The notes below the pieces were generated by a model. The model worked only from the letters and a program-made list of their open reading frames with translations. It was not told the origin of the DNA and did no database searches. 64,000 bases of DNA, taken from the NCBI GenBank assembly GCA_963693365.1, contig CAVNZM010000013.1, positions 8,618,001-8,682,000 on the forward strand. The letters run 5' to 3'. This stretch comes from Amoebidium appalachense. Its lineage: Eukaryota; Ichthyosporea. Every line of letters starts with the position of its first letter. The stretch's first letter is position 1. Positions 1-11,966 of the stretch are shown in pieces. Both the position numbers and the translations under genes were made by a program.

Positions 1-328
1 TACTACGGGTGCCACTGCATACAAGCGAGGTGCTGCTGAGTCACATATAGATTCAGAATTCCTTAACGCTAATGCTGTTAAATCAACTAAAACCATACAT
101 ACCAAACCAGGTATACGTAGTCTTGTTATTCCACGGAGATAATGTAATTACCATCCTCCTAACTTTACCCCCCTCAAGAGTCTCGCATTCCAGCGCACCG
201 CAAAATTCCACAGCAAATACCGCATCATGGTGCTCCAGGGTGTGAAATTCGTGGAGCACACACAGCCATGCATGCATGATGCATGCCAGCCATGACACAT
301 CTGCTCAATGCATTCATGAGCCTCGTAG
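1..328. other. Unassigned sequence at window edge
   Basis: This is ordinary-complexity DNA before the first repeat. I see no exon-like frame with splice sites and no repeat copy elsewhere in the window. It could be the upstream part of the repeat R unit that begins at about 329, but no second copy here extends into it. Confidence 0.4.
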
Positions 329-621
329 TGGGGAGATCTAATAAGTATAAGGTGGCATCATTTGCATGCCCAAACAACACACTGGCACACACCAGTTTAA
401 CCGGTCATGTATCGCCAAATGTAGTTTGATAGACCACATAATATACCTCAACACACACACGTCACATTCACAACAGACACCCAGAAAGATAGCCTACCTG
501 TAAATTACAACATCCTTGATTTTATACTAAACACGCGTAACTACGACCTGTTTATTAGATGTATTGATTGGCTTGAGAAACACATCACTACAAAATTCTA
601 GCGCACGCGCACACACACACA

Positions 622-700
<79 letters not shown>

Positions 701-731
701 CCAGCTAATACCGAGTGTCCCAGGGGAGCCC

Positions 732-767
<36 letters not shown>

Positions 768-960
768 GGGGAACCCCAACTAATTGATTTCTCCTTGTAG
801 TCTTTATGGTGTCTCGTAGAGAAAGTAAACCCTGATATATAGTCATCACCCGACATCTATGTACGTGATCATGATATACCGCTGAGGGGATATTCCGAGC
901 AAAACCCCCCCCATACCTGAGACTGGTTTCTCTTTGCCTCGAGTAAACAGCGTAAACCCC
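329..960 (+). repeat. Interspersed repeat R, copy 1 (R1 + R2 parts)
   Basis: The segment from the GGAGATCT motif near 329 through a (CA)n block (about 609-700), a poly(A) run (735-765) and a further 195 bases matches, in inverted orientation, 16639-17213. Part of it also matches 52388-52834 in the same orientation. The R2 half (about 766-960, ending GTAAACCCC) also occurs alone at 37834-38036. All four copies stop matching just after GTAAACCCC, so that is a true element end. The internal poly(A) between R1 and R2 suggests a composite made by a poly(A)-tailed retroelement joined to R2. Confidence 0.8.
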
Positions 961-1006
961 CTGACTGACTTGGGCATGATAATGAGCTGTACTGATGCAT
1001 CCCTGA

Positions 1007-1019
1007 TACATACAGCCCT
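1007..1019. repeat. Target-site duplication, left copy
   Basis: TACATACAGCCCT here is repeated exactly at 1700-1712. The two copies bracket the truncated LINE at 1020-1699, directly abutting its poly(T) end (poly(A) on the coding strand). This is the hallmark of target-primed reverse transcription. Confidence 0.85.
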
Positions 1020-1699
1020 TTTTTTTTTTTTTTTTTTAATCACGTTTTGTTCCCGGAGGCCTTTTCAGGCCCTCTAGGGAAACTACCGTCTACCACACAG
1101 CACCGACAGTACACTAGTTAAGGTGCTATCTATGAGTTCAGCTAAGCTAAACCATCCTTCACAACCTAACTATAAGTACACACTTTGCCCAGGGCTACTA
1201 CCCCAGCCACGCCGGCAGGAGGCTCCAGTCCTCCCCTCCATTCAAAACCTAGCAATAAACGTTAACCGAGGGCTCTCATTGGTCGATCTACAGTATTGGG
1301 AAGTCCTAGGTGTTGTGTATAATATTTACGGTGGGTATGGGTGGATGATGGGGTGTGGTGGTGGTGGTGGTGGGGGGTTGCTGCCTAACATTATGTGTTG
1401 GTGTACGTATGTTGTGGCGATGTTTTTGTGGACTAAAAGGTGGGTTTTACAGGGCACACCGGGTCTGTGGGTGTTCCGGCATTCAGAACAGGCCGGCCGG
1501 GTGTGTGTGGGGGGTGTATTTGTTGGTTTTTTGGGTTTTTGGAGAGCCATACTTTTCTTTCTACGGGTGGTGGGTATATGGTGGTGTTTTTGCATTTTAG
1601 GTTGGGTGGGGGGGAGTGTTGTGTTCCGTGGGTGCCAAATTTTTGAAAAGAAAAAGGATTGCAACTCTACTGTGATTTTTCCTAAGATGGCCCGGGTGG
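1020..1699 (-). mobile_element. 5'-truncated LINE 3' end (RNase H family S)
   Basis: On the minus strand this carries the last ~120 codons of the LINE polyprotein whose longer copy is at 47800-48970, the shared 3' untranslated region and a poly(A) tail (poly(T) at 1020-1038). The protein part includes an FFFSKIWHPRN motif, a basic stretch, a Cys-rich knuckle (C-x2-C-x3-H-x5-C) and a proline run, and ends at the same stop as the 48 kb copy. I count six differences between the two copies in this stretch. Homology stops exactly at 1699, where the duplicated target site begins. The copy is therefore a truncated, non-autonomous insertion, and it looks young. Confidence 0.88.
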
Positions 1700-1712
1700 T
1701 ACATACAGCCCT
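1700..1712. repeat. Target-site duplication, right copy
   Basis: An exact 13-base match to 1007-1019, located where homology between this LINE copy and the one at 48 kb ends. It marks the truncated 5' end of the insertion. Confidence 0.85.
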
Positions 1713-2063
1713 AGACCACCGGCGTGCTATGGGGTACCCCATAAGGTACGGAAATGCTCGAGTACTCAGTCAGCCAGTAGCACTGTGACACACGGCCACC
1801 TTGGGGGCCCTTCGGAACACAACTTGGCCGTGCTCACAGTTTAGAGTCCGTGACTTGAGTGTTTCACGTGGACAGACGTCATGGTGTGCCAGAACGTGTC
1901 ACACATACACACACACACGCACAAAGAGCACACACATATACACATACACAAAGAGCACACACACGCACACAGACGTGACATCATCGCAGCGCGCGCCCAC
2001 GCCATTACTATGATAGCACAAAGCGGCGTACACACCGTGAGACACTCACACAGTCACGCCGCG

Positions 2064-2143
<80 letters not shown>

Positions 2144-2179
2144 TCACACGCACGCACACACACACACACACACCCTGCG

Positions 2180-2221
<42 letters not shown>

Positions 2222-3582
2222 CATACTATGCTCATGACTTTTACATCTCCCCACACGGACAAAATTCCCGTGACCTTCGATTTTTTGCACGTCCTGTCCG
2301 GCATATATTTTCTTTCTCTGTGCCTTGTATTCACGGCTGAGGCCACCGTGCGCCAAATGTGCCAACCTGTGTGCCTCTGATGGTGGGGGGCGGCCGGCCG
2401 CACAGTGTAGGCTCGGCCAGGTTGAGCTCAGTCATGAGTGAGTCAGTGGCGGCATGGCTGTTGTGTTCAGTCAGTGTGTTCTCATCACACTAACACCCAT
2501 CGTAGCACGTGGGCACCTGTTGCTGCACGTGATTGCCACCGAATCATCGCACTTCTATACGGCGGACACCGTTGAAGAGTAACAGGCACTTGGGGGCATG
2601 TGCACACACACACGCATAACACATGCCACGCACACCCACACACACAAGTACGCACACGGGTGCATATATCCATTCTGCCCACTTGCTACATGTACACACT
2701 TGAGCTCGTACACTGTGCACCAACGACGGCTACAAATACACTGTCACGTACATACTCGGAACACACGTGCACTTCCCCGCACACAGACTGTTGCAAAGTG
2801 GTGGCACGCTGTTGGTAAATTGTGACCCACTTGGCTAACGCCATATGTAGGCCTAAACACCAAACATACTGAGCACTCAAACTCAGGCCATACAAACACA
2901 CAAAGCAAAGTATGGTCACATACACACATCCCCATGCGCGGGCGCGCACACACACACACCCTGTGACAGACGCACACGCGCGCGCGCGCACGCACGGACA
3001 GACAGACACACATGCGCACGCATACCATACCACACCACACCGCAAACGCACACGCACTCAAGCACAAGCACGTGTGCGCGTGCAAGCAATTCATATCGAT
3101 GGCATGGTTAGCTAATATTTCTTTATTATTGGCGTGCAAGTGCCGCGGTGTGCACGTCATAGTGGCCTCGTGGGACTTGACGGTGCGCTGCCAATTTTGT
3201 GGCACGAGTTTCTACAATGTTTCTCTTTTAGCTCACCAAAATAGCCTCGCTAGTGAAGATACTGAGGCTCGCCTGCAGTGCAGTTGCGTGAAGCGAAGAA
3301 ACAGCAAAGATGGACAGGTGCTCAGCCACTACTGCTCATGTTCCAGCCGCGGGTTTAGGGAGCCGCAAGGTTTCAACACCTGCCAAATATGGGTTGATGG
3401 TGCCTGAGATTAACCATAAATGGAAGGTGCATCCCTTGAACCAAGGACTGTGTAAGTTTAGGGAGTTACTTGACTTCATTATAGTGACTGAGTGAGCTTC
3501 AGCTGTGTGTTACTGTGTGTGGTAATGTTTTGTGTGCACATACATACAGTACAGTAGTGTCACAACTTTCTCCATTAGCAAC
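1713..3582. repeat. Microsatellite-rich intergenic region
   Basis: Contains (CA)n tracts at about 1905-1975, 2066-2142, 2158-2220, 2605-2650 and 2940-3065. I recognise no coding exon. The last 400 bases are more complex and contain a TGACGTG half-site (minus strand, 3153-3159), so the promoter of the LIM gene starting at 3583 probably lies here. Confidence 0.6.
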
Positions 3583-4670
3583 ATGCCGAGTAAGATACCC
3601 CACGCCAGTACTCTCTATCTTTTTTGGGCGCGGGGGGGCGGCCGGGGGGGGTAGGGGGGCTGTTTTTTTCAGAGCAGTTACTTGCTATGACCGTGAGATG
3701 GAGGTAGCCGGTTGAATTGTCTGTAACTTGTGCACCGAAGTTGTTTTGTGTTTCCACTCAAAATTTCTTTGGCTCCGCTTTGGTACTTGGCGGCATCCCT
3801 TTTGCTTGGCTTTGCTGAGCTTTACTCTTACGTTTCTTGTTCAGTTTGGGTCGTTGCTCTTAAAGGACTTAGATTGCCTGTGAGATTGTGGGGGGTTGCT
3901 GGTAAACGGTTTGGCTTCTCTGCCACTGTTGGCTTGTAAACGGGATCATGGCTGGGCCCCGGTTTACGAGCTGAATTTTGAGTTCCTAATCGGGTTATAT
4001 GGGCATGGTTTAGTGTGCCTAGTAACACCGTGTTGGGAGAAACTACTGAAGACACAAGCAATATAATTCAGAACCGTCGGGTGGTTGAATACATAGATGT
4101 GGATCGTTCTCTATCGGTCTCTAAACTGGTGTATTGTATTGAAGTTGTATCTAGTGGCGCCATCACGAAACGTTTCCTGTGTCAGCACAGTTACACGCCC
4201 TGCTAACAAACATGCTCTTCAGGTATATGTCCCGGGTGCAACAAAGAGATCTCTGATGAGGAGATTCTCGACAAGATAGTGGAGGGTGTCCGATACCAGT
4301 AAGCTCGAGCCTTGTCAACGTTTCCCGACTTCGGCTTATAAAGTTGACGTTTTGTGTTTTTTACCATCTTCTAGATAATTTCTTTGATATATATGTATAT
4401 ATATATATACATATTGTTTTTGTTTTTTTTTTGTTTTTTTTTTTGGGGGGTGGGGGGGGGGGGGCAGCTAATATGCGCAAAGGAGTTATGATACATCGGC
4501 TATAGGTGTGGCACAACAGTGGGCAGGAGGGAAGGGGTAAGGGGCTAGGAAAGGCATGACCATAAAGAGAGAAACGGAAGGAGGGGGTTATTTGGAAAAT
4601 GGTCTGTGCAAAGCATTCTCAACCCTTGCCAGATACCCCTCCCCCCCCCCCCCTCCCTCCCCTCTCTCCA

Positions 4671-4704
<34 letters not shown>

Positions 4705-5345
4705 ACACACACACGCGCGTACATCACCTAGGGACGGTACTGGTGGGCTAAGCTGTAGGGAAAGCTTAGTGGGGGGGAGTCATTTGATTATTTCTGGCTG
4801 CAGTCACGTCAGTATTCGTACGTGTCTGTGCAGGGGGATGCAGTCTATCCCCCCGTGAATTCACTGCTGGGGCACGGAAAAGGAGGATATGGTGAAGGCA
4901 AGGGGACGAGACATTGCTTTAGAGGTGGGTACGTGCAAGGGGTTGAAAGTGCGGATAGTTCGTATTTCCCTTTTTTTGTTGTTGTTGGAAGGGGGGGAAG
5001 TTGGGGGGAGAGAGGGGGGGGGGGGGGGGGGGGAGGATACGGGGGAGGCTTGAAAAATGAAGGAACTGAGGCCAAAAATATATGTCTATGCATCACTAAC
5101 CCTCTTTTTTTCCCCAGCTTGAACTGCTTTGCCTGCACAGTAAGTCCCCCATGATTCCCCTGCCTTATCCACTCCATGAGGAACAGGCACATTCTTACCA
5201 GGACGTCTAGGAAGTCCTTCCTCTCCCTCCCCCCCCCTCTCCCCCCACCCCTCAATGTGCTCTATTTGCGGTGATGCATAGCTCTTTGTGGGTGCCCTGC
5301 AACTTCTGAATCGCACTCTGAAACAAATAATAACCCTCCCCCTCC

Positions 5346-5379
<34 letters not shown>

Positions 5380-6487
5380 ACACACACACACCCACACACC
5401 CACACACCCACCCACCCACCCACCCTTCGGGCGCCCTACTCATGCAGAAGCAAACCGAGGAGAGGTTGACAGGGAGGTGTGTGTGTGTTTTGGGGGGGGG
5501 GGGGGGGGAGAGAGGCGGGGGGAAGGAGAGAGGGGGGGCGGGGGGGGGATTGTTGACCACTCACTACCCGTACCCACGGAATATTCCCCGCCTCCTCACC
5601 CTCATTTCCTTGCCCGCTTCTATCCGTTTTGCCAACCATTTTGTCCAACATGCACCAATGGATATCAAATGCAAACCTGCACATAGAAGCGCACCTGCAC
5701 CACACACAGTACATCCCCCTCCCCCCACCCCACCTCCCTCCCTCCCTCTGCTTTGAGGGTATGCTCAGCTTATAATTCATAATCTATATGTATACTTTCA
5801 AAATGTGTGTTGCGTTGTCACCATCAATGTGTACTTTGAATTCCAGCACATTTTACCCTCCTCCCCCTCATCCCCCTTCTAACCCCCTCCTTTCCACGTT
5901 TTAAAACCCAATGCATTTTCCTCCCGAGTCCCTCCTCTACCTCACCCGAATCTACATGAAGTGGTATCCAGGTTACGTTTTGCACTCAACTAGAAAGGAT
6001 GAAACGCGGGTGTTAGAGCGTCATACTAAGGAAAATGTGCTCTTCTTTGCACGGTGCATGCACATTTTGCATATATCTAGATTGTGCTGTGTCCTGTGCA
6101 CAATGTGACCCACTGACGCATACACCCCCTCAGAAATGCAACGAGTACCTGGGTAACGGGCAGAAGTTCTTTCGGGACCCAGCCACCCAGGGCCTGCTGT
6201 GTGGCCGCTGCAAGCCCACCCCCACACCGGCAGACACAAAGGCATCCCCCCCCCCACCACCCACCCATCCATACACCCTCTAGCCATATGCGTTTGCGGG
6301 GGGGGGGGGGGGGGGGGGGGGGGAGGGGGGGGGGGGAGGGGGGGGGGGGGGGGAGAAGAGAGATTCGGGAATGTTTGATTTTTGTTTTCTTGTATTGGTT
6401 TTAGTGATGTGGGTGGCAGTGTGGGTGGGTGTGGGTAGGTGGGTTGGGGTGGATGTGCGGAGTGGCCGGGCCAGGCAGGCGGGCGGG

Positions 6488-6542
<55 letters not shown>

Positions 6543-6628
6543 ATTGTTGTCAGACATGAACTGATGATGGGTGGCAGCAGCCCGGCTACCAAGTCCACAA
6601 GCCAACAATTCAGACAGAAGGTATCCAA

Positions 6629-6684
<56 letters not shown>

Positions 6685-7011
6685 AAAAAATAATAATAAA
6701 AAATAAAATAAAACAAAATAATAATAAAAAATATCCTCCCTTTGCCTCCGACATGCGGACACACATCCGGCTTTGTGGCAACCTAATACGTATATGTGAA
6801 TCTACCAACACACACTCGTGATCCCAGGTTCTGATTTCTAAAACCCGAGGCACGTGAACAAGCCATCACAGTGCAGCGTTAAGTGCAGAAATGAAGACAA
6901 ACAGGGATCGCCCTACTGGCACTGTTATTGTTTCTTGACTTGCTTACGGGTGATGTGCCTCACGGTAATCTCTAACTCGACAGCCCCCCCTCTCCTCCCC
7001 CCTCTCCTACC

Positions 7012-7076
<65 letters not shown>

Positions 7077-9020
7077 CATACACTTAAACGCCTCCCTCCC
7101 TCTATTCCCACATATACCCACGCCTGCACACACGCACTTATCCAGCTGCCATGTGTGCCAAGTGTGGCAAGGGTGTGTTCAGCGCAGAGAAAATCCGTGC
7201 CTTTGAGAAAAACTGGCATAAAAACTGGTGTGTATCCCTTCCCCCTTTCAACACAGCAGGCGCACACACACCATGTCAAATGGCCCAGCACATGTACACC
7301 AGGTGCTTGCCTTAAACCGGCTCAGGCCTTCGAACCTGGCGTGTCCACCCGCTGAATTTTGCAGTAGAAAAGATCATGTTTTGCTGCACACGGGATTATG
7401 GGATGCGTGAAAGTGAGCACTGGGCAGAATCTGTGCAGGCCCAGATGTGAGAGAGTGGACCAATCATTATGCCTGCCCTATAAACCCAATGTCAGCTGCA
7501 GATGGATGCATGCGGCCCACTGACTTGCCTGCATATGCTCACACACCCGCGCGCGCACGCACGCACGCACGTACGCACGCACACATACACACACGACAAC
7601 ACACACATACATACAGTGTCACACACAACCATGCTGCCAACTCTCACACCAACAGCACCACAGGCATCACCAAGCACACGGGTACGCCATACACACACGT
7701 ACAAGGCACACATGTATACATTTACAAACACGTCACACCTGCAAACACAACCCTCATTCACGCACACACGTACCCCCCCCCCCCCCCCCCCCCCCCCCCC
7801 ACCACCACCACCATGCGTACAGCTTCAAGTGTGCGCAGTGTGATGCAGTGCTGAGTGCTGCCAATGCGCACTCTGTGGACGGCAATGCGCACTGCCTGAC
7901 CTGCTACCGGGCCCTGGAGCTGGGCATCAAGTACAGCCAGGTGCCTGCAAGCATCCTAGCCTGCATATGGCCCCCGCAGGAGCTATAGTCCCGTGCCCTG
8001 AGCCTTGTCCGATAGTTTGAACCAAAATTCTCATGAAGAGGGGTGATGGAGGCCCGTATCAATGGTTATTGCGTTAATTTAGCTCTATATCAGCATTTTG
8101 CGGCGTGTCCACAATATGGCTTCAGTTCTAGTTCATATCCATGCCAGAGTATATCATGGGCTTTGCCTTTCTCAGAAATGTGCCATAGTCATATATAGGA
8201 ACCTTGGAGATATGCCGACATAGAAGGCAAGGGCAGTATGGACTGACTGTGTGCTGTGGAGGCAGAAACAAGACGAAGAGGCAGCCAAGCAGGAGGTCTC
8301 ACCGGCACAGGCCACCCTGGACGGTAGGTGCAGGCAGAGTGTAGGGGCACACACACACGTACGGTGCCGTACCCATGCTTGTCGTTGAGCACATGTATCT
8401 TGCCCTGTGTATATCTGCATGTTGTCGTTGAGCACATGTATCTTGCCCTGTGTATATCTGCATGTTGTCGTTGAGCACATGTATCTTGCCCTGTGTATAT
8501 CTGTATGTTGTGTCAGTAATGGTTGCTTTTGGGATGGGAGGGGCTGTGCCACAGGCAATCACTCAGAGAGCTGGCGGGTTGCAAACCGGGTGTGTGGCAA
8601 AGCGAAAAGTAGATGCATACCTTGTACGCACGGAGCAACACATGTAGCATGGAATTAGGGTGACTTCATTGTGCATCCAAGAGGTACTAACTGCTTTCCC
8701 TCTCAGCCCTGCAGGGTGACAAGGAGGCTCTTAAAAAGGCTGGATTCGACGTGGCAAACCTAGAGGTACCCCCCCCCCCCCCCCCCCCCTTTCGCCCCCC
8801 TCCTTCCGCCCCTCTCTCCTCCCCCCCCCCCGCCCCCATACACATACACACACAGATACAGACAAAAAATGCACAGGCATGCACGCGCCTCCTCCCCCTC
8901 CCTTTCCCCACACCTTCCCCCCTCCCCCTTTCTTTCCCCCCCCCCCACCCCACACACACACACACACACACACAGACACGCACAGATACAGGCACAAAAA
9001 GGCACAGGCATGGCGCGCGG

Positions 9021-9052
<32 letters not shown>

Positions 9053-9469
9053 CATTTGGATTGTGGAGATGGTGGATCGAATAAGACGTCGTTGGCATGG
9101 GGTGTATTGTCCGTGACACGTGCTTTCTGTGTTAACGTCGCACACACACACGCTTTGTCCTTCTGTGTGCCTGGCTGTGTGTCCGTATTCCTTGATCATG
9201 TGTGTAGCTGTCTACCGCATTCAAAGTTCAAGCTTCCAAATGATTAAATTATAATTATCGCGTAAAGTTTCTAGACAGCTCCCCACCCCCACCACCTCCT
9301 CTTTGAAAGAAGGGCTCAGCTTATCACGCGCACTATTTGTGTGCTTTGCACACTCTCATCAGGCATTGTGCTGTCCGCCATAAATGGGTAACTCGTACTA
9401 TTTATAGCACATGTGAAACCCCGGAAACTAGTCCCCTCTCCCCCCCCCCCCCCCCCCTCTCTCTCTCTC

Positions 9470-9507
<38 letters not shown>

Positions 9508-10299
9508 CTTTAGTTTGCACACACATCTTCACCGTTTTGCTCACCTTGCTTGCATAAGCAACCCTGCTCGTCTTTGATCAAGACGGGTTGACCCTCCCAA
9601 GTTCAGTTGATGCTTCGGTCTGAGTTGGAGGGACGTATTTACGCGGACTAAGGGGTCGAAACTCAGACGCAATTGATGACTTGGGCCCTCCCTGAGGATG
9701 GGCTCTGCTTATGACGCATACTGTGCGCATGGCTGATGTTGCATACTTGAATGTTTGCCTTTGCATGTGTCCTGCACCATGCTTCTCATCGTGTATGCGT
9801 ACTTCCTACCGTGTTCCGCATTCAAACCCCCCCTCCCCCCCCCCCCCCTGTCCCCGCCTCTTGATCTAGGATTGGTTCTGCTTATGATGCATACTCTCTT
9901 ATGTGTGCTTTGCTATCTGCATTGTGTTCAGTATTGAATGTGCACTGTCACCGTACTCTGTAATACATGCTTTATCCACCACATTCAGTCCCCCCCCCCC
10001 CCCCCCCCCCTCACCCCGCCCCAACACACACGCACACGCACATGCACACTTGTGCGCGTGCGCGCGAACACACACACACACACTCGCTCGCTCACTCACA
10101 CACCTGAAATTACAGCGCTATCTTTCCGAGCCAGACTTTTACAAGGCCTTCACAATGACAAAGGCCCAGTTTGACGCGTTACCGGTATCCCCCCCCCCCC
10201 CCCCCCCCTCCCTCCCTTTTCCCTCTTCTCTCCTCCTCACACATGTGCGCAGGCACACAAGACACACACACACACACACATACACACACACACATGCAC

Positions 10300-10331
<32 letters not shown>

Positions 10332-10845
10332 GACACACACACACACACACACACACACACGATTCGTATTTTGTATATGTTTTGCTGTGCAACATCCTCG
10401 CTTAGCCATACCCCCCCCAGGAAATAAGAAACAACGTGAAATCCAACACCATGTATTCTCGTGCACCAGTTAATGGCTTTGTAAGCAAACACTAAGTTTT
10501 CTCTCTCTTTCTCTTTTTTTTTTTTTTTTTTAAACGGTGCCCGAGGATGGAACTACAGAGCGATCGTGTGTGGGGTTGCATAGTGTGGTTGAGTCTGGGT
10601 CTAAGTTTGCACAAGCATATGGATGGCAAAAGGGGTGGGGAGTTGGTATACGCATGTGTTGGTTGGGTGTGTGGGGCGGACAGGTACCGGCAGCACCATT
10701 GATATGACTACAATAGGTCCAAGGGGGTGTGGTATGGTGTGCTGTGGTGTGCAGATGTGGTGTGTTGCTGGGTGTGTGCTGACACAGAGGCATGGGGCAG
10801 GCATGGAAGAAGACAGACCTCAAGAAGAAGGCCAAGCTGTACTGA
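3583..10845 (+). CDS. LIM-LIM-villin headpiece protein (ten exons)
   Basis: Likely actin-cytoskeleton adaptor of about 203 aa. Exons: 3583-3589, 4223-4298, 5118-5139, 6134-6209, 7146-7227, 7823-7940, 8266-8323, 8707-8765, 10116-10184, 10801-10845. The start is ATGCCGA before a strong GTAAGA donor; joined, the protein opens MPSICPGC. LIM1 has CPGC, H-x2-C (YHLNCFAC), CTKC and CGR. LIM2 has CAKC, WHKNCFKC, AQC and CLTC. An acidic linker leads to a C-terminal headpiece with [22 protein letters not shown], the conserved W in [10 protein letters not shown] and a terminal LY. All phases fit. Every donor is GT except that after 6209, where no GT exists; a GC donor (CT|GCAAGC) keeps the frame but replaces the last LIM1 cysteine. 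A polyadenylation signal follows at 11033. LIM zinc fingers bind proteins and headpieces bind F-actin; a role here is inferred from the family. Confidence 0.85.
8381..8509. repeat. 43 bp minisatellite, three units
   Basis: Three consecutive 43-base units begin GTCGTTGAGC at 8381, 8424 and 8467 and differ by about one base. They lie inside the intron between the linker exon (ends 8323) and the headpiece exon (starts 8707) of the LIM-headpiece gene, so they do not affect the protein. Confidence 0.9.
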
Positions 10846-11032
10846 GGGCATGGTGCCGACCGACACCACTTTTATTTCGTATGACCGTGCAAACCTCAAC
10901 GTCATTTTGCCATTACATCACTATTTACGTATACACCCTCGAATTTGTAATTCGAATTTAGATAGGCACACAAATGTGTCCACAATCCAACATCAGGCCT
11001 ACCAATAACCATGGCGACGTACACAAAAACAC

Positions 11033-11038
11033 AATAAA
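11033..11038 (+). terminator. Polyadenylation signal AATAAA
   Basis: AATAAA lies 188 bases after the TGA of the LIM-headpiece gene and is the first canonical hexamer downstream of it on this strand. Confidence 0.5.
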
Positions 11039-11071
11039 CCAGTAACCAGAAAACTCTGCATGACCAAATTT

Positions 11072-11105
<34 letters not shown>

Positions 11106-11246
11106 CCTCCCTGGATGCTTCAGGGCCACCAGCCGACACTCTGCACATAATGCCCCCTCTGTGATAACCTCCAACAGACTACGTGCACATCGGATGGTCG
11201 GGGGGGGGGGGGGGGGGGGGGGGGGACGGAGGGAGTGAGGGAGGGG

Positions 11247-11254
11247 TTTATAAA
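11247..11254 (+). promoter_or_regulatory. TATA-like box TTTATAAA
   Basis: TTTATAAA sits about 60 bases upstream of the ATG at 11313 and directly after a poly(G) block. The spacing suits a core promoter, but its use is inferred only. Confidence 0.3.
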
Positions 11255-11312
11255 CAGGGGAGCAAAGTGCAAACACACACATAGGCAATACGTCTCTACC
11301 GGCACCGGCACC

Positions 11313-11492
11313 CAAGATGTCTCCCAACCACGCCCGGTTCGTCCGTGTCGTGGCTCGAAACAAACCTGCTGCAAGAGAGAGGTGTTGGTTATGTGCCAGA
11401 GACACTAATTTGCACCTATGGCTAGAGCACACTGCTCAGAAGAAGTTTTCAGGGTCTCCATGGGATAAAAGGCTGAAAAACCAGCACTCAGA
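11313..11492 (+). CDS. Possible small Cys/His protein or first exon
   Basis: An ATG in good context opens a frame of about 60 codons ending TAA near 11490. It contains RERCWLCARD and HLWLEH, a possible C-x2-C plus His metal site, and has a TATA-like box upstream. Possible donors inside it (for example at TTAT|GTGCCA) would allow splicing to the small exons at 12538 and 12632. I do not recognise a family. It could be a stand-alone short protein, a first exon or a chance frame. Confidence 0.25.
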
Positions 11493-11645
11493 ATAAGGAC
11501 GAGTTATGTGCTCGTCAAAGCAGCGTGGCAGGCAAACACTAACTTGTTAACAGCCCAGAAGCGTTCTTTCATCAACCAAACCTGCACGTGTAGTCATAAT
11601 TCAATTCTCTTATGTGGTGATGATATTTTTCCCTCCCCCTCCCCC

Positions 11646-11676
<31 letters not shown>

Positions 11677-11769
11677 AACACCCTCTCTCTCTGTTCCTCT
11701 CTCTCTGTCTCTCTCTCTCTCTCTCTTCCCCCCCCCCCCCCCCCCCCCCCGCCCCGCCCCCATAACCCG

Positions 11770-11806
<37 letters not shown>

Positions 11807-11824
11807 GTGTGCGTGTGTATGTGT

Positions 11825-11887
<63 letters not shown>

Positions 11888-11930
11888 TGCGTGCGGTGTG
11901 TGTGTGTGTTGGGGCCGGGGGGCGGGGGGT

Positions 11931-11966
<36 letters not shown>

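Noticed and set aside
1123-1788. 221-codon plus-strand frame, also found at 48132-48896 on the minus strand
   Set aside because: It is the antisense of the LINE family S C-terminal region and 3' UTR. The conserved sense frame is the other strand.
7941-7988. Read-through end of the LIM gene at TAG 7986
   Set aside because: The exon at 8266 and the headpiece exons join in phase and complete a known domain, so splicing at 7940 is better supported.
10902-11432. 176-codon minus-strand frame
   Set aside because: Runs through poly(G)/poly(C) and lies antisense to the 3' region of the LIM gene, with no recognisable domain.
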